Shown here: piece after piece, positions 24,633-33,642 of the stretch
Position numbering within the stretch: position 1 is the first letter of the stretch
Layout of the letters: every line of letters begins with the position of its first letter
Program-made: the position numbers and the translations under genes
Origin: Stenotrophomonas sp. ASS1
Lineage (GTDB): Bacteria > Pseudomonadota > Gammaproteobacteria > Xanthomonadales > Xanthomonadaceae
Direction: 5' to 3'
Assembly: GCF_004346925.1 (NCBI RefSeq)
Contig: NZ_CP031167.1
Coordinates: forward strand, 4,422,001-4,486,000
DNA: 64,000 nt
Notes under the pieces: generated by a model
Seen by the model: the letters and a program-made list of their open reading frames with translations, nothing else
Databases searched by the model: none
What the model was told of the DNA's origin: nothing

Positions 24633-25886
24633 ATGTCGATCCTGACACCTCGGTCGCCGCGCGCGGCCGGGCTGGTCGTCGCTGTACTGCTGGGCCTTGC
24701 CCCGGCAATGCAGGCGTCGGCGCAAGCCGCCCCCTCCTACGACACCCTGCTTGAACGCCTGGACCAGCTGCCCGGTACCCGTGTGGGTACGGCACTGGCC
24801 GAGGCCGCCGATGCGCGTGCCGACCAGGCCCGTGCGTTGCCCAATCCTTCCCTCTCCTACTCCGCCGAAAACGCCTGGGGCACCGGCTCCTATGGCGGCA
24901 TGGGCAAGGCCGATACCGTGCTCACCCTGTCCCAGCCGCTGGAGGTCTGGGGCCAGCGTAGCGCGCGTGTCCGTGCCGCCCGCGCCGAGGCACAGGCGGC
25001 CAACCTGCGTGGCGCCCAAAGCCGCAGCGATGTGGCCAGCCAGTTGGCGGTGGTCTATGCACAGGCGGAAAGTGCACTGCGCCGCTACAGCCTGGCCGAA
25101 GAGGCACTGACCCTCACCCGCGACGACGCCAACGCCGTCAACGCGATGGTCAAGCAGGGCCGCGAGCCGCAGCTGCGTGCGGTGCAGGCGCAGAGCGAAG
25201 TGGCCAACGCCAGCGCTGCGCTGGATGAGGCACAGGCCTTCCGCGACGCCGCGCTGGCCCGCCTGGCTGGCGCCGCGCTGCTGGATGCACCGGTGCAGTC
25301 GATCGACAACAGCCTGCTCGACCGGGCCCCGCCGCTGCCGCGTGGCGCCACCGACGTGGCACTGGCGGTGCGCATCGCCGAAGCCGAAGCCGATGCGGCC
25401 GGCAAGCTGGTCGACGTGGAGCGCAAGCGCGCCCTGCCCGACCTCAGTGTCACCGCCGCACAGACCCGCTTCCGCGAAGGCGGCGAGCGTGCCTACAACC
25501 TCGGGGTCAGCCTCAGCATCCCGCTGTTCGACCGCAACCGCGGGGGCATCCGCGCCGCCAATGCCGACCAGCGCGCGGCCGAGGCCCGCCTGGACCAGCA
25601 GCGCCGCGACAGCGAGGCCGCGCGCCTCTCCGCCGTAGCCGGACTGAAAGCCGCCGGAAGCCGGACCCGCGCAGCCGATGAAAGCGTGGTCGCCGCCGAA
25701 GAGGCGTATCGCCTGGCCCGCGTCGGCTTCGACGCCGGACGTATCTCGCAGCTGGAACTACGCAGCACGCGCAGCGCCCTCATCGCCGCCCGCGGCACCG
25801 CCGTGGATGCGCGCCTGTCGCGCGTCGGCGCCGAAATCGATCTTGCCCGCCTTGAGGGGCGCGCACCTTTTGTGGAGGCCAAATGA
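24633..25886 (+). CDS. czcC: Outer-membrane efflux protein of a heavy-metal RND pump (TolC family)
   Basis: A 417-residue TolC/OEP-family protein with a signal peptide (ending QASAQA) and two internally similar long helical halves. It has coiled-coil stretches such as RVRAARAEAQAANLRGAQSR and SLSIPLFDRNRGGIRAANAD, the hallmark of the CzcC subgroup. It forms the exit channel across the outer membrane. Its stop overlaps the next ATG (ATGA), indicating tight coupling to the adaptor gene. The czcC symbol describes subfamily and context; the ion could be Co, Zn, Cd, Ni or Cu/Ag. Confidence 0.85.
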   Translation: MSILTPRSPRAAGLVVAVLLGLAPAMQASAQAAPSYDTLLERLDQLPGTRVGTALAEAADARADQARALPNPSLSYSAENAWGTGSYGGMGKADTVLTLSQPLEVWGQRSARVRAARAEAQAANLRGAQSRSDVASQLAVVYAQAESALRRYSLAEEALTLTRDDANAVNAMVKQGREPQLRAVQAQSEVANASAALDEAQAFRDAALARLAGAALLDAPVQSIDNSLLDRAPPLPRGATDVALAVRIAEAEADAAGKLVDVERKRALPDLSVTAAQTRFREGGERAYNLGVSLSIPLFDRNRGGIRAANADQRAAEARLDQQRRDSEAARLSAVAGLKAAGSRTRAADESVVAAEEAYRLARVGFDAGRISQLELRSTRSALIAARGTAVDARLSRVGAEIDLARLEGRAPFVEAK

Positions 25887-27088
25887 CTCTCTCCCGTACT
25901 TTCCCGCTGATCGGCGGCGTGCTGCTGACCATGCTGCTGGCCGGCTGCGCTGGCAACGCGCAGACGCCTGCCAATGAAGACCCCGCTGCGGCCAAGGCCG
26001 GCACCGACGATGGCCACGGCCATGCCGCCGACAGCAAGGAGGCCAAGGCGGAAACCGCCAAAGCCCCCGCCGACGCCGATGAAGGTGTGGTGCAGCTGAC
26101 CCAGGAGCAGATCAAGGCCTCCGGTATCGAAGTGGTCGCGATCGGTCGCGGTGGCGGTGGCTCGACCCGGCTGTCCGGCAGGGTCGAGCCCACCGTGGGC
26201 GCCCGCGCTTCGGTTGCCTCCACGGTGACCGGCCGCGTCGAGCGCGTGCTGGTCGCGCCGGGCACGGCGGTGAAGCAGAACCAGGCACTGGCCATCGTGG
26301 TCAGTGGCGAGGCCGCGGTGTTCCGCGCCAATGCGCTGGCCGCCTCGGCCGAAGCAGAAGCCGCGCGCCTGGCCTATGGCCGCGACAAGGCGCTGGTCGA
26401 CCAGGGCGTGGTCGCGCGCCAGGAACTGGAGGCCTCGCGCGCCCGCTCGCTGGCGGCACAGGCCCAGGCCGCTGCCGCGCAGGCCCAGGCCGCCGCCAAC
26501 GGTGCGCCCGATGCCAGTGGCCGCGTGCGCATCACCAGTCCGGTGGCCGGCATCGTCGGCAACGTGCAGGTCACCCCGGGCGGCGTGGTCGCTGCCGGCA
26601 GCGCGGTGGCCGATGTCGCCGACCCGGCGATGAACGAACTGGTGTTCACCGCGCCGCCCGCGCTGGCCGCACAGGTCACGCCGGGCATGAAGCTGGAAGT
26701 GAGCGTGCCGGGTGGCAGCTTCACCGCCACCGTTACCGGTTCGGCCGCCGATGTACGCCAGCAGGGCGGCGTCGCGGTGATCCGCGCCACGCCGGTGGAC
26801 GCTTCGCTGCCGCCGGCCGGTTCGCCGGTTTCGGCAGTGGTGGTCACCGAAGGCCAGGACGGTTCGCTCAGCGTGCCCGCCGATGCGGTGCAGAACGTTG
26901 ATGGCAGCAGCGCGGTGTTCGTCGCCGTCGACGGCGGCTTCAAGGCGCAGCCGGTGCTGGCCGGGCGCCGTGCCGGCGACCGCATCGAGATCCTCGGTGG
27001 GCTGACCGGCAACGAGCGCATCGTCGGTGCCAACGCCTTCCTGCTCAAGGCCGAACTGGCCAAGGGCGAAGCCGAGCACGGCCACTGA
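25883..27088 (+). CDS. czcB: Periplasmic adaptor (membrane-fusion) protein of the metal RND pump
   Basis: A 401-residue HlyD/CzcB-type adaptor with a lipobox near residue 22 (TMLLAGCAG), so it is probably a lipoprotein. A His/Asp/Ala-rich linker follows (DDGHGHAADS). A barrel-sandwich hybrid and alpha-hairpin are visible (GRVERVLVAPGTAVKQNQAL, then EAEAARLAYGRDKALVDQGV). The C-terminal part has VPADAVQNVDGSSAVFVAVD and GLTGNERIVGANAFLLKAEL, typical of heavy-metal adaptors. It ends with AEHGH, a possible metal-binding tail. It starts inside the czcC-like stop and is 10 bases from the pump gene. Confidence 0.88.
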   Translation: MTLSRTFPLIGGVLLTMLLAGCAGNAQTPANEDPAAAKAGTDDGHGHAADSKEAKAETAKAPADADEGVVQLTQEQIKASGIEVVAIGRGGGGSTRLSGRVEPTVGARASVASTVTGRVERVLVAPGTAVKQNQALAIVVSGEAAVFRANALAASAEAEAARLAYGRDKALVDQGVVARQELEASRARSLAAQAQAAAAQAQAAANGAPDASGRVRITSPVAGIVGNVQVTPGGVVAAGSAVADVADPAMNELVFTAPPALAAQVTPGMKLEVSVPGGSFTATVTGSAADVRQQGGVAVIRATPVDASLPPAGSPVSAVVVTEGQDGSLSVPADAVQNVDGSSAVFVAVDGGFKAQPVLAGRRAGDRIEILGGLTGNERIVGANAFLLKAELAKGEAEHGH

Positions 27089-27098
27089 GGAGGCGACC

Positions 27099-30000
27099 AT
27101 GTTCAAGCTGATCATTGAAACAGCGGTGCGCCACCGCTGGCTGGTGGTGTTCATGGCGGCGCTGATCGCTGCCGTGGGCCTGTTCCAGCTGGGCAAGCTG
27201 CCGATCGACGCGGTGCCGGACATCACCAACCGCCAGGTGCAGATCAACACGGTGGCACCTGCACTGACCCCGGAACAGATCGAGCGGCAGGTGACCTATC
27301 CGCTGGAAACCGCGCTGGCCGGCATTCCCGGCCTGACCACCACGCGTTCGCTGTCGCGCAATGGCTTCTCGCAGGTCACCGCGATCTTCACCGATGCGAC
27401 CGACATCTACTTCGCGCGTCAGCAGGTGGCCGAACGCATGCGCGAGGCATCGGAAGACCTGCCCGATGGCGCGTCGCCGATGCTGTCGCCGGTCACCACC
27501 GGCCTCGGCGAGGTACTGATGTGGACGGTGGACTTCACGGCGTTCGATCCGGCCAAGCTGGCCAAGCCCGGTGAAGCGGGTTGGCAGGCCGGCGAGGTCT
27601 ACCGCACGCCGGAAGGCAACCTGCTTCGCACGCCGGAAGAACGTGCCACCTACCTGCGCACCGTGCAGGACTGGATCATCGCGCCGCAGATGCGTTCCAG
27701 CCCGGGGCTGGCCGGCGTCGATACGGTCGGCGGCTACGTCAAGGAATACGGCGTGCATCCGGACAGTGCCAAGCTGGCCGCGCACGGCCTCGGCCTGGCC
27801 GATCTGGTCACTGCCCTGCAGCGTTCCAACGTGCAGGCCGGTGCCGGTTTCGTGCAGCGTGCCGGCGAGGGCCTGGTGGTACGTGCTGACGGCCTGGCGC
27901 TGACCACCGACGATCTCGCACAGGCCCCGGTAGCCACCCGCAATGGCGTGGTGGTACGCGTGGCCGATGTGGCCGACGTCGACCTGAGCCGCGCACCGCG
28001 CCTGGGTGCGGCCAGCCGCAACGGCCATGAAGCCGTGCTGGGTACCGCGCTGATGATCGCCGGCGGCAACAGCCGCACCGTGGCGCAGGCAGCTGCGGCG
28101 CGCCTGGAACAGGTGAACAAATCGCTGCCGGCCGACATCGTGGCGGCACCGGTGCTGGACCGCAGCGTGCTGGTCAATTCCACCATCAAGACCGTGGCCA
28201 GGAACCTCACCGAGGGCGCACTGCTGGTGGTGGTGGTGCTGTTCCTGCTGCTGGGCAACCTGCGTGCGGCAACGATCACCGCGCTGGTCATTCCGCTGTC
28301 GTTCCTGTTCGCGGTGATCGGCATGAACCGCTTCGGCATCAGCGGCAACCTGATGAGCCTGGGTGCGCTGGACTTCGGCATCCTGGTGGACGGTGCGGTG
28401 ATCGTGGTCGAGTCGACGCTGCTGATGCTGGGCCAGCGCCGCGCCGAACTGGGCCGTGCGTTGACCGCGATGGAACGCCTGCGCGTGGCCGCCGATTCGG
28501 CGATGAAGATGGCGCGCCCTGCGGCCTTCGGCCAGCTGATCATCCTGCTGGTGTTCGCGCCGATCCTTACTTTGGAGGGCGTGGAGGGCAAAACGTTCCA
28601 CCCGATGGCAGCCACCTTCATGCTGGCCCTGGTCGGTGCCTTCATATTCTCCTTCACCTTCGTGCCGGCGATGGCCGCGCTGCTGGTGCGCGAGCCCAAG
28701 GTGAAGGACGGCGATACACATACTGACGATGGCGAGCACGAAACCACGCTGATCCGCGTGCTGCGTGCCCGCATCGAGCCGATGGTGCGCAAGGCCGTGG
28801 CGCATCCGCGCACGGTGCTGGCCGGTGCGGTGATGATGGTGGTGGTGGGCATCGGCTCGTTCTCGCTGCTGGGCCGCGAGTTCATGCCGACGCTGGACGA
28901 AGGCAACGTGGCGATGCAGGCCCTGCGCGTGCCATCGACGTCTCTGGAGCAGTCGCTGGCGATGCAGCTGGCACTGGAAAAGGCGATTGCCAAACAGCCG
29001 GAAGTGGAAACCGTGTTCTCGCGCACCGGTACCGCAGAGGCGGCGATCGACCCGATGCCGACCAACATCTCCGACAGCGTGATCGTGCTCAAGCCACGCA
29101 AGGACTGGCCGGATCCGAAACTGGGCAAGGATGCACTGGTAGCACGCTTCGAAAAGCTGGCCGGGCAGCAGCTGGGCAACAGCTTCGAATTCAGCCAGCC
29201 GATCGAGCTGCGCTTCAACGAACTGATTTCCGGCGTGCGTACCGACCTGGCGGTGATGATCTTCGGCGATGACTTCAGCCAGCTGCAGAAAGTGGCCGAC
29301 CAGGTGGCGTTGAAGCTGCGTGCGGTGAACGGCGCGGCCGACGTGCGGGTGGAACAGATCTCCGGCCTGCCTACGCTCAACGTGGCGATCGACCACGTGG
29401 CGGCGGCGCAGTACGGCCTGACTGCCGCAGACGTCAGTGATGCACTGTCCACCGGCATTGGTGGCACCGCGGCCGGCAAGATCTTCGAAGGTGATCGCCG
29501 CTTCAACGTGGTGGTGCGCCTGGACGATGCCTCGCGCAACGATCCGGACCAGTTGGCGTCGTTGCCGATTGCTACGCCATCGGGGCTGGTGATTCCTCTG
29601 TCGTCGGTGGCGCGCATCACGGTGAGCGAAGGGCCCAACCAGATCAGCCGCAACAACGGCAGCCGCCGCGTGGTGGTGCAGGCCAACGTGCGTGGCCGCG
29701 ACCTAGGCGGCTTCGTCGGCGAAGCGCAGGCAGCGGTGGCCGATGTGGCACTGCCGCCGGGTGCCTACCTGACCTGGGGTGGCCAGTTCGAGAACCTGCA
29801 GCGCGCGGAGAAGCGGCTGGCGACGGTGGTGCCGGTGGTGTTCCTGCTGATCGGCAGCCTGCTGTTCATGGCGCTGCGCAGCGGCAAGGAAGCCATTCTG
29901 GTGTTCAGCTGCGTGCCGTTGGCGCTGGTCGGCGGCATTCTCGCGCTGCTGCTGCGGGGGATGCCGTTTTCGGTGTCGGCGGCGGTTGGTTTCATCGCCG

Positions 30001-30308
30001 TGTCCGGCGTGGCCACCTTGAACGGCCTGGTGCTGATGCAGGCGATCCGCGAACGCCTGGATGCCGGTGACCTGCCGCTGCAGGCGGCGATCAACGGTGC
30101 ATCGAGCCGTATCCGTGCGGTGCTGACCACGGCGCTGGTGGCGATCGTCGGCTTCATTCCGATGGCGATCGCCAGCGGTTCCGGTGCGGAGGTGCAGAAG
30201 CCGCTAGCGACGGTGGTGATCGGTGGCCTGATCACCGCCACCGTGCTGACCCTGCTGGTGCTGCCGACCTTTGCAGCGCGGGTGGCCAAGCCAAGGGCGG
30301 TGGGCTGA
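27099..30308 (+). CDS. czcA: Heavy-metal RND efflux pump, inner-membrane subunit (CzcA family)
   Basis: A 1069-residue proton-driven RND transporter. The start at 27099 follows GAGGAGG. Transmembrane helix 1 is at residues 14-31, and the two large periplasmic loops lie between TM1-TM2 and TM7-TM8. The TM4 signature LDFGILVDGAVIVVEST is the HME-RND motif that separates metal pumps from drug pumps. Length and layout match CzcA. With the two upstream genes it forms a complete tripartite exporter; the exact ion is not readable. A terminator hairpin begins 8 bases after the stop. Confidence 0.93.
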   Translation: MFKLIIETAVRHRWLVVFMAALIAAVGLFQLGKLPIDAVPDITNRQVQINTVAPALTPEQIERQVTYPLETALAGIPGLTTTRSLSRNGFSQVTAIFTDATDIYFARQQVAERMREASEDLPDGASPMLSPVTTGLGEVLMWTVDFTAFDPAKLAKPGEAGWQAGEVYRTPEGNLLRTPEERATYLRTVQDWIIAPQMRSSPGLAGVDTVGGYVKEYGVHPDSAKLAAHGLGLADLVTALQRSNVQAGAGFVQRAGEGLVVRADGLALTTDDLAQAPVATRNGVVVRVADVADVDLSRAPRLGAASRNGHEAVLGTALMIAGGNSRTVAQAAAARLEQVNKSLPADIVAAPVLDRSVLVNSTIKTVARNLTEGALLVVVVLFLLLGNLRAATITALVIPLSFLFAVIGMNRFGISGNLMSLGALDFGILVDGAVIVVESTLLMLGQRRAELGRALTAMERLRVAADSAMKMARPAAFGQLIILLVFAPILTLEGVEGKTFHPMAATFMLALVGAFIFSFTFVPAMAALLVREPKVKDGDTHTDDGEHETTLIRVLRARIEPMVRKAVAHPRTVLAGAVMMVVVGIGSFSLLGREFMPTLDEGNVAMQALRVPSTSLEQSLAMQLALEKAIAKQPEVETVFSRTGTAEAAIDPMPTNISDSVIVLKPRKDWPDPKLGKDALVARFEKLAGQQLGNSFEFSQPIELRFNELISGVRTDLAVMIFGDDFSQLQKVADQVALKLRAVNGAADVRVEQISGLPTLNVAIDHVAAAQYGLTAADVSDALSTGIGGTAAGKIFEGDRRFNVVVRLDDASRNDPDQLASLPIATPSGLVIPLSSVARITVSEGPNQISRNNGSRRVVVQANVRGRDLGGFVGEAQAAVADVALPPGAYLTWGGQFENLQRAEKRLATVVPVVFLLIGSLLFMALRSGKEAILVFSCVPLALVGGILALLLRGMPFSVSAAVGFIAVSGVATLNGLVLMQAIRERLDAGDLPLQAAINGASSRIRAVLTTALVAIVGFIPMAIASGSGAEVQKPLATVVIGGLITATVLTLLVLPTFAARVAKPRAVG

Positions 30309-30315
30309 AAGACCA

Positions 30316-30347
30316 CGGGGTCGGATCCTGCGATCCGACCCCGTTTT
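30316..30347 (+). terminator. Terminator of the czc-like operon
   Basis: CGGGGTCGGATC, a short loop, then GATCCGACCCCG followed by TTTT: a perfect stem directly after czcA. It is a member of the GGGGTCGGATCC hairpin group also seen at 11450 and 57238. Confidence 0.85.
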
Positions 30348-30357
30348 CCAATCAGGG

Positions 30358-30431
30358 GTAGTGCCGGCCGCTGGCCGGCAATGTCGAACAATTGCGGTGC
30401 ATGCGGGTTGCCGGCCAGCGGCCGGCACTAC
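30358..30431. repeat. Inverted pair of SMAG elements
   Basis: GTAGTGCCGGCCGCTGGCC at 30358-30380 and its reverse complement at 30409-30431, separated by 28 bases. The two can form separate hairpins or one long cruciform. It lies between convergent czcA and the DUF885 gene. Confidence 0.9.
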
Positions 30432-30441
30432 CTTGGAACGG

Positions 30442-32214
30442 TCAGGCCTTCTTGCGTTCGGCGATGTACGCCTGGATCTGCTGTTCCAGCACCGGCAGCG
30501 GCACCGAGCCCTGCTTGAGCAGGGTGTCGTGGAAACCCTTGATGTCGAACTTGTCGCCCAGCTCCTTCTCGGCCTGCGCACGCAGGCGCACGATGGCGAT
30601 CTCGCCCAGCTTGTAGCTCAGCGCCTGGCCCGGCCAGGAAATGTAGCGGTCCACTTCGGTGGTCACTTCATGCTCGCTCAGCGCGGTGTGGTCACGCAGG
30701 TAGGCCAAGGCCTGCTCGCGAGTCCAGCCCTTGCTGTGCACGCCGGTATCGATCACCAGACGCGTGGCGCGCCACATTTCGTAGGTCAAGCGGCCGAAAT
30801 CCTCGTACGGGGTTTCGTAGATGCCCATCTCCACGCCCAGCTTCTCGCAGTACAGCGCCCAGCCTTCGCCGTAGGCGGAGATGTAGGCGTTGCGGCGGAA
30901 CTCGGGCAGGTTCTTCTGCTCGGCGGCAATGGCACCCTGCAGCGCGTGACCCGGATCGGACTCATGCAGGGTCAGCGCCGGCAGGTTGTACAGCGGGCGC
31001 GACGGCAGGTTGTAGGTGTTGAGCCAGTAGGTGCCCATGCCACCGCGGCCGGCGGTCCAGAACGGCGCGATGTCCGGCGGCACCGGCACGATGGTGAAGC
31101 GCGCGCGCGGCAGCGTCATGTACTTGCCGAGCTGACCGTCGGCCCGCTTGGAGATCCATGCGGCGCGCGACAGCAGCTCTTCCGGCGTCTTGGCATAGAA
31201 CTGCGGATCAGTGCGCAGGAAGGTCAGGAACTCGGCGAAGCTGCCCTTGAACTTCACCTGCTTGATGATGTCGTTCATTTCCTTCTGGATGCGTGCAACT
31301 TCATCCAGACCGATGCGGTGGATCTCGTCCGGCGACAGGTCCAGCGTGGTGTATTCGTGGATCTGCTGCTTGTAGTACGCCTTGCCATCGGGCATCGCTT
31401 CGGCGGCCAGCGTGGTGCGCGCCTGCGGCACGTACTCGTTGACGAAGAAGGTGCGCAGCTGCTGGAACGCCGGCACCACCTTGCCGCTGATCGCTTCACG
31501 CGCCTGCGCCTGCAGCCTGGCCTGCTCGGCGGCCGGAATGCTGTTGGGCAGCTTCTTGAACGGCGCGTACAGCGGCGATTCGGTCGGGTCTTTCAGCTCG
31601 GCGACGGTGGCGATCGACACCTCGCGGCCATCGAGCACCGCGCGCGGCACGCTGAAACCTCGCTTCAGGCCGGCGCGCATGTTTTCGGTCTGCTGGCCGA
31701 AGTAGCGCGGCACATCATTCAGGCGGGCGATGTAGTTCTGGTAGTCCTGCACGGTCTTCATCTCGCGCCGGGCCATGAAGGACAGGTTGGACCAGAACGA
31801 GGAGTCGGCGTTGAACGGCATCTCGTAGCCGCGCAGACGCGTTTCTTCGGCCAGGTTGAACACCTGGTCACGGTAGATCGCGTAGTTGACCTGGTTGTCG
31901 GGCGACAGGGTCTTCGGGTCGATCTTCTTCAGTGCAGCCAGGGTTTCATCCCACACCTTCAGGCGCGCCTGCTGCGCGGCCGGGCCGACGTCGGGCATGC
32001 GGGTGGCGTTGGCTGGGGCGTCCTCGTCCTCGCTGGCTTCACCGCCACCCTGCTGGCGCCACTTCCATTCCTTCTCGTACAGCGCGCGGAAGGCGGCGTC
32101 GGCGGGCGATTCAGTGGCCACGCTGGCCGGTGCGGCGGTGGCGGGAGGCGCGGCCAGCGCCACGGCGGGGGCGGACAGGGCGATCAGCAGGGCAACAGCA
32201 AGACGGGTTTTCAC
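30442..32214 (-). CDS. Exported DUF885-family zinc-peptidase-like protein
   Basis: A 590-residue periplasmic protein with a signal peptide (LAVALLIALSAPAVALAAPP) and GTG start at 32214; a GTG 6 bases upstream is equally possible. The DUF885 hallmark is LHESDPGHALQGAIAAEQKN, an HExxxGH-type helix. It is followed by AYISAYGEGWALYCEKLGVE, which supplies the third ligand region, and TREQALAYLRDHTALSEHE. The family is thought to be metallopeptidases or carboxypeptidases; the substrate is unknown. It is monocistronic, with SMAG elements on both sides. Confidence 0.87.
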   Translation of the reverse strand: MKTRLAVALLIALSAPAVALAAPPATAAPASVATESPADAAFRALYEKEWKWRQQGGGEASEDEDAPANATRMPDVGPAAQQARLKVWDETLAALKKIDPKTLSPDNQVNYAIYRDQVFNLAEETRLRGYEMPFNADSSFWSNLSFMARREMKTVQDYQNYIARLNDVPRYFGQQTENMRAGLKRGFSVPRAVLDGREVSIATVAELKDPTESPLYAPFKKLPNSIPAAEQARLQAQAREAISGKVVPAFQQLRTFFVNEYVPQARTTLAAEAMPDGKAYYKQQIHEYTTLDLSPDEIHRIGLDEVARIQKEMNDIIKQVKFKGSFAEFLTFLRTDPQFYAKTPEELLSRAAWISKRADGQLGKYMTLPRARFTIVPVPPDIAPFWTAGRGGMGTYWLNTYNLPSRPLYNLPALTLHESDPGHALQGAIAAEQKNLPEFRRNAYISAYGEGWALYCEKLGVEMGIYETPYEDFGRLTYEMWRATRLVIDTGVHSKGWTREQALAYLRDHTALSEHEVTTEVDRYISWPGQALSYKLGEIAIVRLRAQAEKELGDKFDIKGFHDTLLKQGSVPLPVLEQQIQAYIAERKKA

Positions 32215-32312
32215 GAGCACAGGTTCCCGGGAAGGCAGACCCCGATCATGGCACCGCCCACGGCCCGTGGCATGGGACGAAGGTCCTGCCTGCGCAGCAG
32301 GCCGGGGCCCCG

Positions 32313-32464
32313 GTAGCGGCCAACCTTGGTTGGCGCTGGATTTCCCCGTGTGCCAACCAAGGTTGGCAGCTACCAGGCACGGTAGCCAGGCAAGCAGTAG
32401 ATCCACGCCATGCGTGGATGGGCCGGGCCCGGATACAGATGTGCCGACCAAGGTCGGCAGCTAC
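32313..32464. repeat. Cluster of four mixed SMAG-type palindromes
   Basis: Elements lie at 32313-32336 (GTAGCGGCCAACCTTGGTTGG), 32350-32373 (GCCAACCAAGGTTGGC, then AGCTAC), 32397-32419 (GTAGATCCACGCCATGCG) and 32441-32464 (GTGCCGACCAAGGTCGGC). Different subtypes and both orientations are mixed in 150 bases between the DUF885 and LAB_N genes. Confidence 0.8.
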
Positions 32465-32483
32465 CGGATGAGGCCCCGAAGAC

Positions 32484-32831
32484 CTAGTGGCTGGCCTTGT
32501 CCCGCTTCCAGCCCCGGTGCTTGATGTCCAGCTGCAGGCTGTACAGCGCGGTGAACGCCGGGAACAGGTTCTGCAGCACGCCCACCGAGTCCTGCTTGGC
32601 CGAGAACAGAAAGTAGCTCAGCGTCATCAGGCTGCCGACCACGCTCATGTACCAGAACAGGCGCGGGATCACCGGCTTGCCCGCACGCTTGGACGCGATG
32701 AACTGGACCAGCCAGCGGCCCCCGAACATCAGCGCGCCGGTATAGCCGATCAGCTTCCAGCCGGTCACATGCAGGCCGGTCCAGTACAACCAGGTCAGCG
32801 GCTGGTCGAGCCAGTGCAGCTCCAGATCCAT
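32484..32831 (-). CDS. LAB_N-domain membrane protein
   Basis: A 115-residue membrane protein of the lipid-A-biosynthesis N-terminal (LAB_N) family: KLIGYTGALMFGGRWLVQFI, ASKRAGKPVIPRLFWYMSVV, GSLMTLSYFLFSAKQDSVGV. Three transmembrane helices are expected. It starts at ATG 32831 inside the stop of the glycosyltransferase gene (TGATG), so the pair is translationally coupled. In related bacteria this small protein accompanies a polyprenyl-phosphate-type family-2 glycosyltransferase in envelope lipid or sugar modification. The target lipid here is an inference. Confidence 0.85.
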   Translation of the reverse strand: MDLELHWLDQPLTWLYWTGLHVTGWKLIGYTGALMFGGRWLVQFIASKRAGKPVIPRLFWYMSVVGSLMTLSYFLFSAKQDSVGVLQNLFPAFTALYSLQLDIKHRGWKRDKASH

Positions 32832-33553
32832 CAACGCTCCTCCACCGCGGTGCGCTTGCTGCGGGTGATCAGCCAGGCCACGCCACGCAGGTCACGGATG
32901 CCGACCAGGGCGCGGCCGAGGTTGTTGTACTTGGAGACACCGGCGGTACGGTGGCGGTGGTTGACCGGCACGCTGGTGGTCTTCCAGCCGGCGCGCTGCA
33001 TCAGCGCCGGCAGGTAGCGGTGCATGTGGTCGAAGTAGGGCAGGTCGAGGAACGCGCTGCGCTCGAACAGCTTGATGCCGCAGCCGGTATCGGGCGTATC
33101 GTCGCGCAGCATGCGTGCACGGATGGCATTGGCCCACTTGCTGGCCCAGCGCTTGCTGCCGCTGTCCTGGCGGTTGACGCGCCAGCCGGCGAACAGCTTC
33201 ACCTGCGCCTCGGCGGCATCGCGCGCGGCCAGCAGCTTGGGAATGTCGGCCGGATCGTTCTGGCCATCGCCATCCAGGGTCGCGATCCACGGCGCACGTG
33301 CGTGCTTGACGCCGGTGCGCACGGCGGTGCTCTGCCCGCTCTGGTCCACGTGGTGCAGCACCCGCAGTTCCGGCGTGGTCGCCTTCAGCCCCTGCAGCAC
33401 CGCCAGGGTGTCATCGCGCGAGTGGTCGTCGATGTAGACGATCTCGAACGGAAGCCGCCCACGCAGTGCGGCGGTGATTTCGGCAACCAGCGGGGCGACA
33501 TTGTCGCGTTCGTTGAACACCGGGACGACAACGGAAAGCTCGGGTTGGCTCAT
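32831..33553 (-). CDS. Family-2 glycosyltransferase, dolichol-phosphate-mannose-synthase-like
   Basis: A 240-residue GT-A enzyme starting MSQPELSVVVPVFNERDNVA, with the metal-binding motif near residue 95 (WIATLDGDGQNDPADI). Conserved sections include VKLFAGWRVNRQDSGSKRWA and TPDTGCGIKLFERSAF. The sequence is of the DPM1/ArnC type, which moves a sugar from a nucleotide to a polyprenyl phosphate on the inner face of the membrane. It has no C-terminal membrane helices of its own, so the coupled LAB_N protein may be its membrane partner. The upstream neighbour is the sugar epimerase, 89 bases away. Confidence 0.88.
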   Translation of the reverse strand: MSQPELSVVVPVFNERDNVAPLVAEITAALRGRLPFEIVYIDDHSRDDTLAVLQGLKATTPELRVLHHVDQSGQSTAVRTGVKHARAPWIATLDGDGQNDPADIPKLLAARDAAEAQVKLFAGWRVNRQDSGSKRWASKWANAIRARMLRDDTPDTGCGIKLFERSAFLDLPYFDHMHRYLPALMQRAGWKTTSVPVNHRHRTAGVSKYNNLGRALVGIRDLRGVAWLITRSKRTAVEER

Positions 33554-33642
33554 AAGGCACTCGGCCAAAGGGGGACAAAGACCGCGCATTCTCCGAAGCC
33601 GAGGTTATCCGAAGATGAATCCGGCTGTGTGAGGATCCCTCC

